Shown here: positions 1 to 12,228 of the stretch, one piece after another
Position numbering within the stretch: the stretch's first letter is position 1
Layout of the letters: each line of letters opens with the position of its first letter
Assembly: GCF_910592395.1 (NCBI RefSeq)
Contig: NC_088308.1
Coordinates: 22,457,501 to 22,521,500, forward strand
DNA length: 64,000 bases
Direction: 5' to 3'
Origin: Lineus longissimus
Taxonomy: Eukaryota; Nemertea; Pilidiophora; Heteronemertea; Lineidae
Notes under the pieces: model-generated
What the model saw: the letters and a program-made list of their open reading frames with translations, nothing else
Databases searched by the model: none
What the model was told of the DNA's origin: nothing
Program-made: the position numbers and the translations under genes

Positions 1-608
1 GGATAGCTAGGAATTATTCTTTTGTTTTATGACACTCGGATATGAAAAACAATGTTGAACTGGTGTAACTTTTATAAAAAGTTGCAGCCCTTTTGGGAAG
101 AACGCATGTCGTTTGAAGAACGTATGACATTATTACATGAGATAATTTCAGGAAATGCGCTCTTTTCAGTTCTTCGTACTAACGCTAGGTATTCTGGGTT
201 TTCCTAACTTGGACTTCCTGAACGATAACCCCATTTCATCACTATGTGAGACATGGCTCGATTTCTACGAAACCAGAGACGAAATTTCCCTTGAGAGTAG
301 GACGCATTTGACTGACTAAGAACTGTTTTCATCAAAACTGCTGAACAGGGTAAGTTTAAGACTTTACTCTTCCAACGATCATTCCTTTCTAGACATGTAG
401 ACTAATGACAATCACGACTACTTTTCAGTTATCTCTCTGTCTTAGTCTCTGTCTTAGTCTCATTTCCTCTTATATCATATACGCACGACATTCATCAACT
501 ATCTTGCTTGATCCTTAAACTGCCTACATGTAATTTAATACAGACAAGGTCACTGGCTTTGGCTTGAATTGCTAATTTAGAGGGTTGACCATAGGCACCA
601 TCATGACC

Positions 609-1561
609 CAAGGAGGATACCGCGGTGACGTCATATCACGTGATCCCGACCCATATTAGTGATCGCTATGGCCAATCAGATTCAGTCTACTGACAGCACC
701 AGCACTGAACACATCTTCACGTCTCACTGTCTGGTGCGCTCCTGTACACAAAAACACCAATAGACATGAAATATTGCAATACCTAGTATGGATTCTTCCT
801 GTGTAGAATAAAATTTACAGAGCAGATTAACTTCCACGAATAAAAAAGACGTTTGGCGTGGCCAAAGTGCGGAAATAATGGGAAATAATGTCTCCGCTAA
901 AATACACTACGAAATACACTAGGCAATGCACTACGCGATACACGGTAGAGATGCAGTTGAGTTTGTTATTGTTTTGACTTAGAAGCCCGCCCATATCATA
1001 ATATATTCATGTATTCATGAAGTATGAACTCATTTCTGTCCCATACAACTCTAAGAACAGTCAATTTCTCCTTAAATCATCACCGAAACCGCGATATCCG
1101 CAGGAAGATTTCGTTCTAGTGTCCGAAAATGCATGATCTTACAGGGGCGCTAACTCGACAAATAGAGGGGATCTATGGGGATCTATGCGAGTTTTAGGTA
1201 TTACAGGTCTCGAACTTGTAAAATCTGTAAACATGCCTCCAAATCCCATTATGATAATGAAGAGATTGCCCCATATCTGGGAGACTGTTTTGAAACCATC
1301 GCTAATTTTGGAAGATCGGTGCCGGCTATTTGGTTTAAAAAACCCTATTTTTCCCCATCAAAACAGCACTTTTCATTATTCAAATGATAGCTTATTGTCT
1401 GAAGATTTATTTCATAGCAGAAAAGTACTAATAACTCTGATTTGATGCGAAAAATCTAACTTTTTTGATGACTTGATTTTCCCTTGGCCGTGGATCGAGT
1501 TTGTTTACAATATGCAGCGCCATCTTGGAAAAGCCGTGACGTCACCGCGGTATCCTCCTTG
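609..1561. mobile_element. Non-autonomous DNA transposon with 25-bp terminal inverted repeats and 9-bp target duplication
   Basis: The ends are perfect inverted repeats of 25 bp, starting CAAGGAGGATACCGCGG at 609 and ending with its reverse complement at 1561. The 9-bp word ATCATGACC flanks both ends (600-608 and 1562-1570), the mark of a target-site duplication. No transposase frame is visible in the 953-bp interior; the two short frames at 1175-1445 overlap each other and resemble nothing known to me. A 9-bp duplication fits Mutator-like elements; an 8-bp hAT-type duplication with one chance match cannot be excluded. Confidence 0.85.
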
Positions 1562-2040
1562 ATCATGACCCTTTATTTAGCAATTAGCACTGTCTCAATA
1601 AGTTCAAGGGTGGTGTTCGGCCTATTGCGGGTTTATCATATATAGTCCACGTGGTCCAGAGTATAGTCCATGCAAGACATGCAGAGAGATGTTACAACGA
1701 CGATATACTTATGCTAACTAACTTTATTCATCACAGGCTTTACAGGTAGAAAAGTCCGAAAAGGGGAAGTAAACACGATTGGTTAAGAAAGTACCGAAAG
1801 GAGTCAATCCAAATATGGCCTGACAGGAGGCGGAGCTTATATGCTCAGTAATTAAGTGTATGATGGAAGGTGCGTCGGCACAGGTGGGAGTCTCAGTTCT
1901 CCCACAATTGACATTTTCATTGTTTTGAAAGGGTTCTAATTGTTTCAGGATTTCAACTTCTAGAAAATAGAGGTGGGTCTATATGGTTAACACCATGATG
2001 CTTGATTGTGACAACTGGTATGGATAGGGTCTGGGCTTAA

Positions 2041-2096
2041 ATGTGGTGGTGGTGGTTGTGGTGGTGGTGGTTGTGGTGGTGGTGGGGGTAGGGACT
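2041..2096. repeat. GGT-rich microsatellite
   Basis: About five imperfect (GGTGGTGGT)-type blocks interrupted by TGT. On the minus strand this gives an artefactual His/Asn-rich frame. Confidence 0.8.
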
Positions 2097-2551
2097 GGGC
2101 AGGTTCAAGGGATGTAGTGGACCAGATATAGGTATGGTGTAGCTGCAGGGTCTACCCTCCTCAGTGGTGTGATGGTTATCTCTTAATGACAACCCGCGCC
2201 TGTCATCACCTTTCCTTCTACAATCCCCACAGTAGAGGGAATGCTTGCGCAATTGTTGCTAAGTTGGGGGGGGGGGGGCAGGGGGTATAAGTTATTTGCT
2301 ATATCTAGAAAATGATACTTTTACTTGATATTTTGTTGTTTTATGGTTGTACTACAATATTTGATTTCACTTACACACCTGATAGTGTGGTAATAAAAAA
2401 CCATGACTCATTCTTTTGCTATTGAATGTGTTATTCATGATTAGGCAAGAATAGCAGTGGGTGTCTGGCGAATTGCCAATGTCCAAATCTGGAAAACCCA
2501 GCTCAAGATTTTTCCCTCGATTTGTATCAAAATTGTTCAGTGGACTAGGGA

Positions 2552-2690
2552 CCTGTGAACAGCGACTGTGAACAGCGACTGTGAACAGCGACTGTGAACA
2601 GCGACTGTGAACAGCGACTGTGAACAGCGACTGTGAACAGCGACTGTGAACAGCGACTGTGAACAGCGATTGTGAACAGTGACCAGTGAC
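2552..2690. repeat. 13-bp minisatellite
   Basis: About 11 tandem copies of CTGTGAACAGCGA, almost identical, with decay only at the last two copies. The short frame on the minus strand (Ser/Leu/Val/His repeats) is a by-product of the repeat. Confidence 0.9.
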
Positions 2691-5030
2691 AGTGAAGCAA
2701 CAATTTTGGTGATAGAGTTCCTCATTAACTAAATCGCAAGTGTCAAAAGCATAACGGGCGAGGGTTAAGCTTTTTTAGGAAGGGTTATAGTCATGGCATG
2801 GCTGATTATTGCTGCCCTTCCCCCAAAGCCGTACATTATCATTCAATGCCATTTGAAAAACAATGGCACAGGCCAACTCAAATCTATTCAGTTGAATGAG
2901 GATATGATGCTTCATAGTGTAGGCACTAGACTACATATATGACGTAGGCCTATGCAAATTTCTCAACATTGATCTGACCTTCATAGTCTGAGTTAATCGG
3001 GGACACTTTCCAAATTCCGAGGGTCATCTCAAAGTCGTTTCAGGGTTTGACTACGTTGGGCAGGCTGGTACTGTTAGGTAGATTTTGTAGCCAGCCAAAA
3101 AATTGTTAAAGGGACATTTTGGGCGTTGGATTTACCTGGCCAGGAGGATGATTCGCCTGCTTGCCACTAGACACCACCACATTCAGTATCACACTTTAGG
3201 GGGAAACGCTTAAATCTGCTTCTGACATGTACATATAGCATCTTAAAATGCCACTTTAGACTTGTAAAACATAATTTTCAAAAACTTCATTAATCAGGAT
3301 GATGGGGGGGTATATACCCCCCCCCCCCATGCCCAAATAATGGGTAGTCCCCCCCCCAGCGCCCCTCTGTATGAAACCCTGGTTATATACTGTATATTGT
3401 TTTCATGTGTCCAAGTTCATTGATTACACTATTGATTCTTGTCATTTGATTATTTTGATTATGATATCACACTTTATGTTATTGTGTTCCTTGAGAAGAT
3501 CCCCTGATATTCTTATCAGCGCAGGAATTTACGTTGAATAGACTGATAATGGGTCAGTGGAACAGGATTTGATATGCGTACTCATACTCAGGAAGTGTTA
3601 TTCACAAATTCGAAAGTATTGTACTCAAGTATAGTTTCTACCGGTGTTTTAACATGGTCGTGGAGGATTGATGTTAGGAAGTGTAAGTTGATTTCCTCTC
3701 CATTTCTCATCACCAATTCATTTGTGTTGGGTTGAAATGTGCATATTTACCGTATTTGATATTTCTCTCATTCAACACCCCTTTTGACGACTTACAATCC
3801 GCAATGCAGTCGGCAGAAGTTTCAACAAAATATCCAGATTTTGCAACCAGTTACGCATGTGCATGAATAAGTCTACCTTGGTTAATGTGGCTCGGTGACC
3901 TTGCATTGTGCTTGGTTCTTTCAATCCGCAAGCATAACCAGATACACAATCTGGAAATTTTGTTCCAACTTCTGCTGACCGAGGAAAGTGTTGATTCAAA
4001 GGCCACAAGAGGTGTACAGCACATCTGTTTTCAGGAATTCTGTTGGAAAGTTTAAGATACTACATGTAGCTTTGTTAGACTTTGCTCCCCGCTGTCCTGA
4101 AGCTAGCCAATAGAAGTGTGGATGCAGTCAAGGAATGTGTGATAACTTCAGCTCCCCGCCCCTACACTGCCCAATGCTTCCCGTCTCAGTTGTCCATGAT
4201 CAGCTGAGTGCTAGTCCTACGGCCCTCTTGTTTCAGATGCTGTTCCTTACTTCGCTTTTTTGCATTATTTCAACTTGAACCATGGTCCATGCAGTGCTAT
4301 TCTTGCCCTTTAAGTTTTATAAGGTTAAAAAATGTCAAACCGCAGATTGCTTGGACAATTTGAGGTTAAAAGTGGGGCATCATTGTGCAAACACGACTTC
4401 ATTCTGCTGACAATATTCAGATATCAAACTGCTCCAAAGTTTCATTGACAATAACTTGGCCTATAATAATCATCTCCTACTTATCTAGCAACTCCATTTC
4501 TGGTTGTTCCCAGAGACGTGAAAGAGGTTAAATGTGGGACCCAAGCCAGCACTTGGTTGGGTACACCGTTGGTAATTGCTGGTGGTCTAGGAATGCTGAC
4601 ACTTTTAGTTTTAGTATTGCAGTGGTGTATCTGTCCATACAACAGCGATGCTGCATGTAGAACGTAATTACATGTTTGGAAATATTCAAATTCAACTACA
4701 AATCAAACATTTTTTTTAAAACATGTGTTTACATTGAGCTCATGGGGAACTTTGGAGAAGGTTGGCGATTGCAAATTTTGGAGATGTCAATTTTTTTGTT
4801 TCGAAATTAACGATAAATTACTCACCCACATAAGAGTATTGATGAAAGTCTAATTGATGCAGTTGTTAAGCCAAAGTCCTATCTGGTGAACTGATGAGCA
4901 GTGGATGAGTGATTCAGCACTCCCACAACTAGGTTGGCTTAGTTCATTCTGCGTTTCATAATTTCCCCATTGCATATTGGTTCAGGTTGGCACAGCATTT
5001 TAACGCAGACGTTCGGCTTTATTTCTTTCA

Positions 5031-5076
5031 GTTCCCTATTGTGAATACTACCAAGGTTTAGACACGTGATTTGATA
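5031..5076 (+). other. 5' UTR segment of the LRR-death-domain gene
   Basis: Lies between a polypyrimidine-AG acceptor ending at 5030 and the first in-frame ATG (5077). An in-frame TAG at 5059-5061 blocks any longer coding start. A second ATG at 5089 sits in a better context (GCCATGG), so translation may begin there, four codons later. Confidence 0.6.
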
Positions 5077-8000
5077 ATGCCCACAGCCATGGAGGAGGTG
5101 TACATTGGAATGCTGGGGCTGACCGACTCCATCCCGGTCTACGACGCAAACCAGAACCGAATCAAGAGAGAAATCGTGAAAATCTTAAACGCACAAGGGA
5201 ATGAACTCGGGCCGTGTTTAAGGGAATTTCACATCTTCACAACATTGGTGGAGTTGGATTTGATGGGTAATAAGTTGGTTGATGCCGACTTGGAAACGCT
5301 GCATGTTTCTTGTAGTTTGCGCTCGTTGAACTTGTCCAATAATGACTTACATGAGGTGCCGTTGGATGTGGAAAATGGTTTGAAGAACTTGACCAAGGTT
5401 ATTCTTCAAGGAAACCCAAACCTTAACATACCCAAGTGCATCCAGAATCTTTGTGGACTGAAGAAATTGAAACATCTTGACCTGTCACACACGAAAATCT
5501 CGACAATTCCTGAAGACGTTCGTAAGATTCAGACCATTGAGGAGTTGAATATTAGCGATACGACGATTCTCGAAGGGGAAATCCCAGCTGGCGTGTTCTC
5601 TCTGAAGAACCTGAAGGTTCTTATCACGAATGAGGCATTTGGACGTTATGAAGGAAACCAACTTGAGGAATTATTCGAGGATCAGATTCTTGATAACATG
5701 GCCATCCAACCGACAGACGAGGGGAAGATACTCTGGAAGTACAGCCGTGGACACGCTCTTAAGTTGATGAAAAAAGTCAAGAAGATGGAGCTGAAGAGAC
5801 AGTGGCCTGATGAGGGAAGCAAGGTCCTCGAGCTGTGGTTGAATTCCAGCATGCTCGGAGGCCTTGGAGAGAAAGGCGTGGACGATTTGTTCAAGAACAT
5901 GCGGAACATTCATGGTTTTCAGCAAATCACGCTCCTCTCCTTGTGCACTAATGATCTGTACCAAATTCCAAACCTGAGACACTTTGACAACATACGTCAG
6001 CTTGGGTTGTGTCGGAACAACCTTTGGGCGATCCCAGCCCACGTTCTCTCACTGCCCAACTTGACAAACTTGTATATAACAGACAACCAAATTGAGAAGC
6101 TAATCTTCAATACCGACGATTTCCCTATGCTGAACGAGTTGCATCTTCAAGGGAATCCAATATGTCGGGATTATGATGCCGCAGAGGCTTGCTTGGAGAG
6201 TAGGAAAAATCTGAAGCAATCCCAGTGTGCTATTCAGGGCCTGAAGGAAGTCATGATTAGGGGGTCCAATCTGCCTAGGGCTGAAACAGATGAATGTGAG
6301 GTAGGGGCGAACATATAGTTTTTCATCTAAGATCATTGTCCTGCAGTCATCTCTATCCTGACTGAATCTTAGTTTCTGAGCTGGTATGATTCTCCCATCG
6401 ACTCTGTATATCCTTGTCCTTAGTTTCAAATCTTGACACTTGACCCTTGGTTTCTGTCTTCCCTAAAAAGAAATAGAAATGCACAATGCCCTAGTACAAG
6501 TATCACTTGCTGGAACTCAGTATATACTTGTTTACTGTCCACACAACAGCAGGGAATGCTGACACTTTTAACCGAGCTTATGGGCTTATCGGTGATGTGT
6601 GCAAGGGGAGGAGCATGCATCTGACCCTGGCATTGGAGGATGCTTCCCCCCCAAAAAAACCGTAGCACGTCTTTCCCATCCTGTTGATCTCATTCTTAGA
6701 ACCATCACTTCCTTTCTTCTCTACTTATCTTCAATATTCCAAGCTGTTGTATACATTGTTGCACTTCCTCCTCTAAATGCATATTTCCTGCAGTTTATAT
6801 ATAAGGCATCATTCAATATATGTCTCTCTTTAATATAATTACTTCTATGAGGCAAAGCTGTCATGGATATTTCTGCACATATGACATATGGACATTACTA
6901 TGTTACAGTAGGCTCGTTTACTTATCAAACCCATCATGCCCATTGCATCAAACTATGTTTTCAATGTCTCTTATGCTCGCAAGTCGAACTATTCCAACTG
7001 TGAACTTTTCTGTAGCATATTGCGGCTTTAAGTATTGAGTTGAATTATTTGAACTTTTTCCTAACAAACATCCTATTCTTATTTGTGATAATTTCAAATT
7101 ACAGGAGCAGTGTGCACTCTCGATAGGGATATCAACCATGTTAAGTCCGAAAAGATTAAATTTAAGTCAAACTACACTTTTATATCTAATACTAATACTA
7201 ATTTCCTCCTTTTGTTTCTAATTGCTATTTCCTACTTTTATCATTTTAGGCCACTGAAGGAAATTCCATGCACCCTGGCACCATGTATCCAGAAGGACCA
7301 TCAGGCCACTTTCCTTCTCAGTACCCAAATCCTGCCATCCAGTACCCCAGGCCACAGGGTTATCCACAGACACCCTATGGTAAGCATCCTTTTACATTTT
7401 AAAAACTATTGTGTTGAGAGCTGAGCGTCAATTAGGACACAGATTAGCTCCATAAACGATATTGGGCAATTGCAATGTAAGTAGGAGGAAACCTGATGTG
7501 GCGGCGGAAACCTACACTATACTGAAGAGAGTCGCCCTCGCTATCACATGAGTGTACCGGAACCAACCGGAATCAAATCCCGGACCTCGGCGGTGACAGC
7601 GCTGATATCAACGGTTTATCAGGGGAAATCATCATTACATCCAACCCCCATGAAACAGTTTTCATGGTGGTCGATACATGTAGCTCTAAACTAGCAAGGG
7701 CAAATGAATGTTATGTTTGTCTGGATTTTCAGGTGTACAAGGATATGGCCCTCCACCATTGGGAACTCCACCCTCTCAGAGACATCCTCAGCCATGCGTA
7801 CCATCGTCTCAGGTGAGTACTGTACAGAGAAATGAAGGGTTAGTTCATAACGAAGATTACTGAGCAATTCCCACTAAAACGACATTTTCAATATGAGCCA
7901 CCTCGTCTGTGCTAAAACATCATGTAGAATTGATTTGGTTGAAGTAGTACAGTCTTTTTGACCTTTACTTTCTCTTCCACTCGCAGGACCTCGACGAAGC

Positions 8001-9399
8001 AGGCATTTTCAAGGTCCTCGATGCTTCATATGTTGAAGACATCGATGGTGTCACCGAGCGAAATCTACGGCCCAAGATTGAGACATCTGATGCCTGGCAA
8101 GAAATTGCTGATGAATTGGGCATGACTCGAGATGAGAAGGATCTGTTGTTTACGGATTCTAAGAAGGAGCAACACAAGACGTTGATGTGGCTCCTGTTGA
8201 GGAAATGGGAGGCAGCTGACAAGTCATTGGGGTCTCTCTATCGTCTGCTCATTCTGAAGGGATATAAACAAGTCGCACGCATTCTGAAAGATGGGGTCGT
8301 GGATAATTTGCAAGCCAAGGGAGAATTGAAGAAGCGACTGGGTGAGAAAGCGCTGGACGTTGTACCACAGAGTTCACCTCATGTATTTATCCCTGCACAA
8401 GGCGCCAACCCGTATGACTCCCAGGTTCCACAGGCAGGACAGTACGCATACCAACCTGGTCCACAACCAACCGCTATGTACGAAGCATCTGGTTACCCTA
8501 CGTACCAACAAAGGGTTCCTCAGTACCAGGATCCTCGGCAAGGTTACCAAGGCCTTCCCCAGTCGACGTACCCTGCTTACCGAGCCAGTCCCCCTCCTTC
8601 ATACAGTATGCTCGATGACACTAGGTCTCGTCGGACAAGTCAACCAGACTCAAGTTTCGGGACTCTTCCGTCAGATTACAAGCTTCCCGACATGACAGCT
8701 CTAAACATCTCAAATCAGACTTCATACCAGTCTTCCCAAGTGGGCCAGCCTGGCAACTACCCCCAAAGTAGGCAAATGCCTTCACAGGAATATACCGTAG
8801 ACTATTTTGGTAAGAGGCCATCAGCTGGAAGCATAAGCAGTCTGCCGGCTACAGAGAATCAGAATTTGTCTGGTTCACCGAGACCCCAACATAGACATTC
8901 AGTTGATAATACGGCTTCCTCCTTATCTGCTACGGAGGTAAAACAGGTTCCCTTTCGTGAGCAAGAATCTCTGCAGCAAATTCAAGCTCCGGCTGCTATG
9001 CAAGCCCAAGGCATGCAGGGTCAACCTCTAGTGTCGTACACTGGGCAAGCAGCTGGTCAGCCGAGACCTACGGCCATGCAGCCAGCTGGCCCCTCTCAAA
9101 ATGCATACCAGACTGAGAGGAGAGGGTCAGAAGAGTCTGACCGCGTACCTTGCCAGAGTGATGACCCAAGCATGATCCCTCCACCAGTGATGGACTATCT
9201 AGGCGCACCCCAGCAATCCTCCATGCGGCGTTCAGTGGGTAGCTACCCGACAATGACCGACACCCAGGAGCCTGGAATGACAGATGAGACAATGTACAGG
9301 AAGGTATTAGTCAGTGCGAGCTCTACTGAAACAGAGCCCGCAGGTTTCTCTGATGAGGCTGTGTTAAGGAAGCAATTGTCCCTTCATAAGGATAGTTAA
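5077..9399 (+). CDS. Leucine-rich-repeat / death-domain protein with Pro-Tyr-Gln-rich tail (4 exons)
   Basis: Exons 5077-6300, 7250-7379, 7733-7812 and 7987-9399; phases fit (0, 1, 0) and all introns are GT-AG, giving 948 residues. Residues about 57-185 and 283-365 hold roughly nine LRRs (e.g. LRSLNLSNNDLHEVP, LKHLDLSHTKISTIP, IRQLGLCRNNLWAIP), split by a charged insert. Exons 2-3 encode a P/Y/Q/G-rich linker. A death domain spans about 500-585, with the typical AWQEIADELG helix (W515) and LLLRKWEAAD. The remaining ~370 residues are low-complexity P/Q/S/Y with a PPSY (PPxY, WW-domain ligand) at 681-684. LRR plus death domain suggests an intracellular scaffold in innate-immune or apoptotic signalling, broadly like PIDD, but no ZU5 domain is present. 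The partner is unknown. If intron 1 of the coding region is retained, a TAG at 6316-6318 ends a 413-residue LRR-only form. Confidence 0.85.
7430..7620. repeat. Possible SINE fragment in intron 3
   Basis: Has a stretch GGAATCAAATCCCGGACC resembling a tRNA-type B box followed by GCGGTGACAGCGCTG, and is more GC-rich than its surroundings. No clear A box or poly-A tail; identity uncertain. Confidence 0.35.
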
Positions 9400-10199
9400 A
9401 TCATTAGTATTAATAGTGCATAATGGATGAATAGGTAAACAGGGTGGAGGTCAATTGTGATTAGGACTGTTCACTGTGATCAACTGTGTGGGGTTTATAA
9501 ATGGAATGTCTTCAAGTAGGCAGTGCTGCTCATAGCAGTTGTAGGCCAGATTGATACTGCCTCTGATTAACATAGACCAAATGAGTCATCTGTGAGTGTG
9601 ATCAGTACAGAAAATTAATCTCTCTAAAAAGGACAATGTCAGTCAAAAGAGGTGTCCTAGAAGACAGGTTTTGCTTCATTGTCGACTCACTTCATACTTG
9701 AGTCATTCGCATATGATCGGATTTGTATAGGCTTTAATGTAATGAGGACATCCCCTACTTATCTATGATCTAGGTTACTGCTGTCTCATGAAAGCATTGT
9801 ATGTATCTGGTACTTATGGATATTTTGAGAATTGAGAGCTTTGGCTATATATATCTCATGTACTTGTAGCTTGACTCCAAAGTTCGAGAACTTAGGATAA
9901 GAATCTGGTCTTTCAGTTTAAATATTGTAAATAATTAGGTTAATATTTATGAATGGGTACTTGTGTATATGTTCTGTAGTAGGATATGAGTCAGTCAGTC
10001 TGGACTGGTTGTGATAGTGTATTGTTTGTGGTATAAAGTGTTCCTGGTCAACTACTTAGAAATCTGCAGTCACCTAATATTGGAAAGGTCAGAGTATTTT
10101 ACAATTCTTTGGATAGCGTTTATGTGGATAGGGGGTGTGGCAATCAAGAGGATAGAAGGAACCTTCATTATATCTGGAACAAAGGTGCGGGTTCCAAGT

Positions 10200-10335
10200 G
10201 TGTGTACCAGACACATGCCCCCCCCCCCCCCCCCAATTCGTGAAAATCTTTGAAATTGACAATGGAGTTTTGAACTGGAGCAGAAATTTTTATGAGAAAT
10301 GCAGTGCCTTTTTCTGGCTCCTGGCTCTGCCACTG
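10200..10335 (-). repeat. Dispersed repeat, copy 1 (related to 24080-24210)
   Basis: Its reverse complement shares words such as CCAGGAGCCAGAAAAAG and TGTCAATTTCAAAGATT, in the same order, with 24080-24210. Two copies in opposite orientation on the + strand show it is an interspersed element; class not determined. Confidence 0.65.
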
Positions 10336-10505
10336 AGAAGACATGTGGAATGTTTTATCTATAGTGTTACCAAATGCCTTTCAATCAAATTTGAGATTTG
10401 AAATTGCATTTGAGATTATGATTCTATAAATATGCATTAGATATAACTTTCAACGATGCTGTTGTGTTCACCAATATGGATATACATGTACTCTATTGGT
10501 CAATT

Positions 10506-10565
10506 TTCATCACATCGATGAGTCTGGTTACTGTTCATCACATCGATGAGTCTGGTTACTGTTCA
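10506..10565. repeat. 28-bp tandem duplication
   Basis: Two identical head-to-tail copies starting TTCATCACATCGATGAG, inside the 3' UTR of the LRR-death-domain gene. Confidence 0.95.
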
Positions 10566-11246
10566 GTGGCAATGTTTATCTCTAATAACTTGTGACTCAT
10601 TGGTAAATAATGTACACAAGTGAAATAACATAAGGTGTTTGATTTCACCTGGTGACATTCAAGCTTTCCTTGATTGACTTGAGAATGATGACAAACGCTA
10701 ACATTTTAGACTGCTTGTGATGTTTTGGAATTCCCCAGTCAGAAATTCCCCGATTCTTCCACTTTGCCAGGTGCATACTGGGTCAAGTTGAAATGTCTAT
10801 TAATACAAATGGCCTTCGAAATCAATTACAAGACAGATGACCCAGGCCCACTGACAATAGACACAATTTAGCAAATATCATGTGAAATTAGGGAATTTCC
10901 AAAAACAGAAACCCCTATGATTTTTCTCATGATTTAAGTGCTATATTTATTTCTGTGTCACTACGTTGTATGAAGAGGGATATAATGTAATATAATGTAA
11001 TAACCTCTAGGCCTATGAAGGCCTAATACCCTGTATTGTAGAGCCTACTGAGTGTGGTAAAGTTTATTCTGCATGGTTTGGCCAGGGAGGTGTATTACAA
11101 CTCCCTCCGTAAAAATATGATTGGTTTGACAAAAGTGTACTTTAGTTCTGTCTAGAATTTATATACAGTTCATGTAACATAGAGACCGTCTGCTGGGGAC
11201 CTTAATAATATCACTTTAGGACTGTTGTATATATTGTACATAGAGA

Positions 11247-11252
11247 AATAAA
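11247..11252 (+). terminator. Polyadenylation signal AATAAA
   Basis: Canonical hexamer 1.85 kb after the stop of the LRR-death-domain gene, in AT-rich context. Confidence 0.5.
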
Positions 11253-11270
11253 CTTTAATTGTAAATGTAC

Positions 11271-12204
11271 ATTGAAATCACCTGTGATTCTTATTTATTC
11301 ATTAAAGCAGAGCTGCCTGAAGAAAAAATCCACCCTGCAGCCTTGGCCCGTGATAGATCCCATTTATATGAAGAACAAGTTTGTTTAGGAGAGATTTCGT
11401 ACAAAGACACTTTCAATATCCAGGAGTATTTTGGAACTACAGCTTACCCTGTGGTTTCTTGCTTTGTATAGCTTTGGAGAAAACATTTGGGCGCTAGGGC
11501 CATAGACATTGCCGAAAAACATGTTTCATGCAGGTTTAGGCTGAAAAATGGGGTTCTGCCCCCCTCGAAGAGCCTACTGCCCTCCCCCAGGACCAAAAAG
11601 ATGGACACAGCCCCGTAGCTAACTCTCATAGACTGCCTCGGGATCGAATCTAACTGAGAATAGGGGAATGTTCCAACTCAAATGAGATGACAAGTGTTCA
11701 TTGTCATCAACTCTTGTTGACCATCTTCTGAACTTTTCATACAATTGGCATTTCAACCCAGTAGCCATCCAGTCCATCTCCCCTTCCTTTTGGGTGACCC
11801 GTGTCCCAAGACGACACACCAGGAGGTGCCATCTAACATTTCCTACCCAAACTGATCTGTGAGCGGAACGGTTTGTACAGATTAACTGAACACAGGGAAT
11901 CAATCACCTGTCGACTTAATGATCAAGTCGGCATTTAATGGTGAAATATATCATTTTCCTCTCAGTGTCGGATACAATAAATAACCCAGCAACGAAAATA
12001 ATATGTACGTTGCTTGTCACTGACATGAAGCAGGACGGATGTCAATTGTGATATGGACTGTAAATGGGCTTTTAAGGTGCCAATGGGGTTGAGGAAAATG
12101 AGGTTGTGCGTCAAATAAGTCAGCAGATCTGACTGTCTCTAAGGGGTTATAAGCTGCCGCAAAAGTTTAAAGAGATTCAATAAAGAAAATAACGAGACCA
12201 AAAA
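11271..12204. other. Convergent intergenic spacer
   Basis: Between the inferred 3' ends of two convergent genes. Short open frames here (e.g. 11265-11471 +, 11619-11903 -) lack splice context or recognisable similarity. Contains a TIR-like word (GTCAATTGTGATATGGACTG, about 12041-12060) of the MITE family at 43381-43553. Confidence 0.4.
12179..12184 (+). terminator. Second candidate + strand polyadenylation signal
   Basis: AATAAA only about 40 bp from the minus-strand signal at 12223-12228. If used, the two convergent transcripts would nearly abut or overlap. Confidence 0.3.
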
Positions 12205-12222
12205 GATTTTAATTAATAGTGA

Positions 12223-12228
12223 TTTATT
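12223..12228 (-). terminator. Candidate polyadenylation signal of the ABCA gene
   Basis: TTTATT on the + strand (AATAAA on the minus strand). It implies a 3' UTR near 3.4 kb; other signals inside the UTR could be used instead. Confidence 0.35.

Larger units (their letters stand above)
1571..5030. other. Upstream / first-intron region of the LRR-death-domain gene, no coding gene seen
   Basis: No convincing coding exon on either strand. It holds simple repeats (2041-2096, 2552-2690), homopolymer G/C tracts near 2265 and 3305-3355, and otherwise unique AT-rich DNA. A good acceptor (TTTATTTCTTTCAG) ends at 5030, so at least one upstream non-coding exon must exist. A consensus donor CAGG|GTAAGT at 350 is one candidate for its 3' end, which would put the transposon at 609-1561 in intron 1; this is a guess. 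Confidence 0.5.
9400..11270 (+). other. Probable 3' UTR of the LRR-death-domain gene
   Basis: No splice-compatible coding sequence follows the stop at 9399. A canonical AATAAA lies at 11247-11252, implying a UTR of about 1.85 kb; a second AATAAA is at 12179-12184. It contains a C homopolymer (about 10217-10234), a dispersed repeat (10200-10335) and a short tandem duplication (10506-10565). Confidence 0.55.

Noticed and set aside
3300-3360. Long G and C homopolymer runs as a quadruplex or regulatory site
   Set aside because: Simple homopolymers in non-coding DNA with no further context; may partly be sequencing artefact.
5671-6042. 123-codon minus-strand frame
   Set aside because: Shadow of the LRR exon on the opposite strand.
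9068-9292. Minus-strand frame in the tail exon of the LRR-death-domain gene
   Set aside because: Antisense shadow, no similarity.
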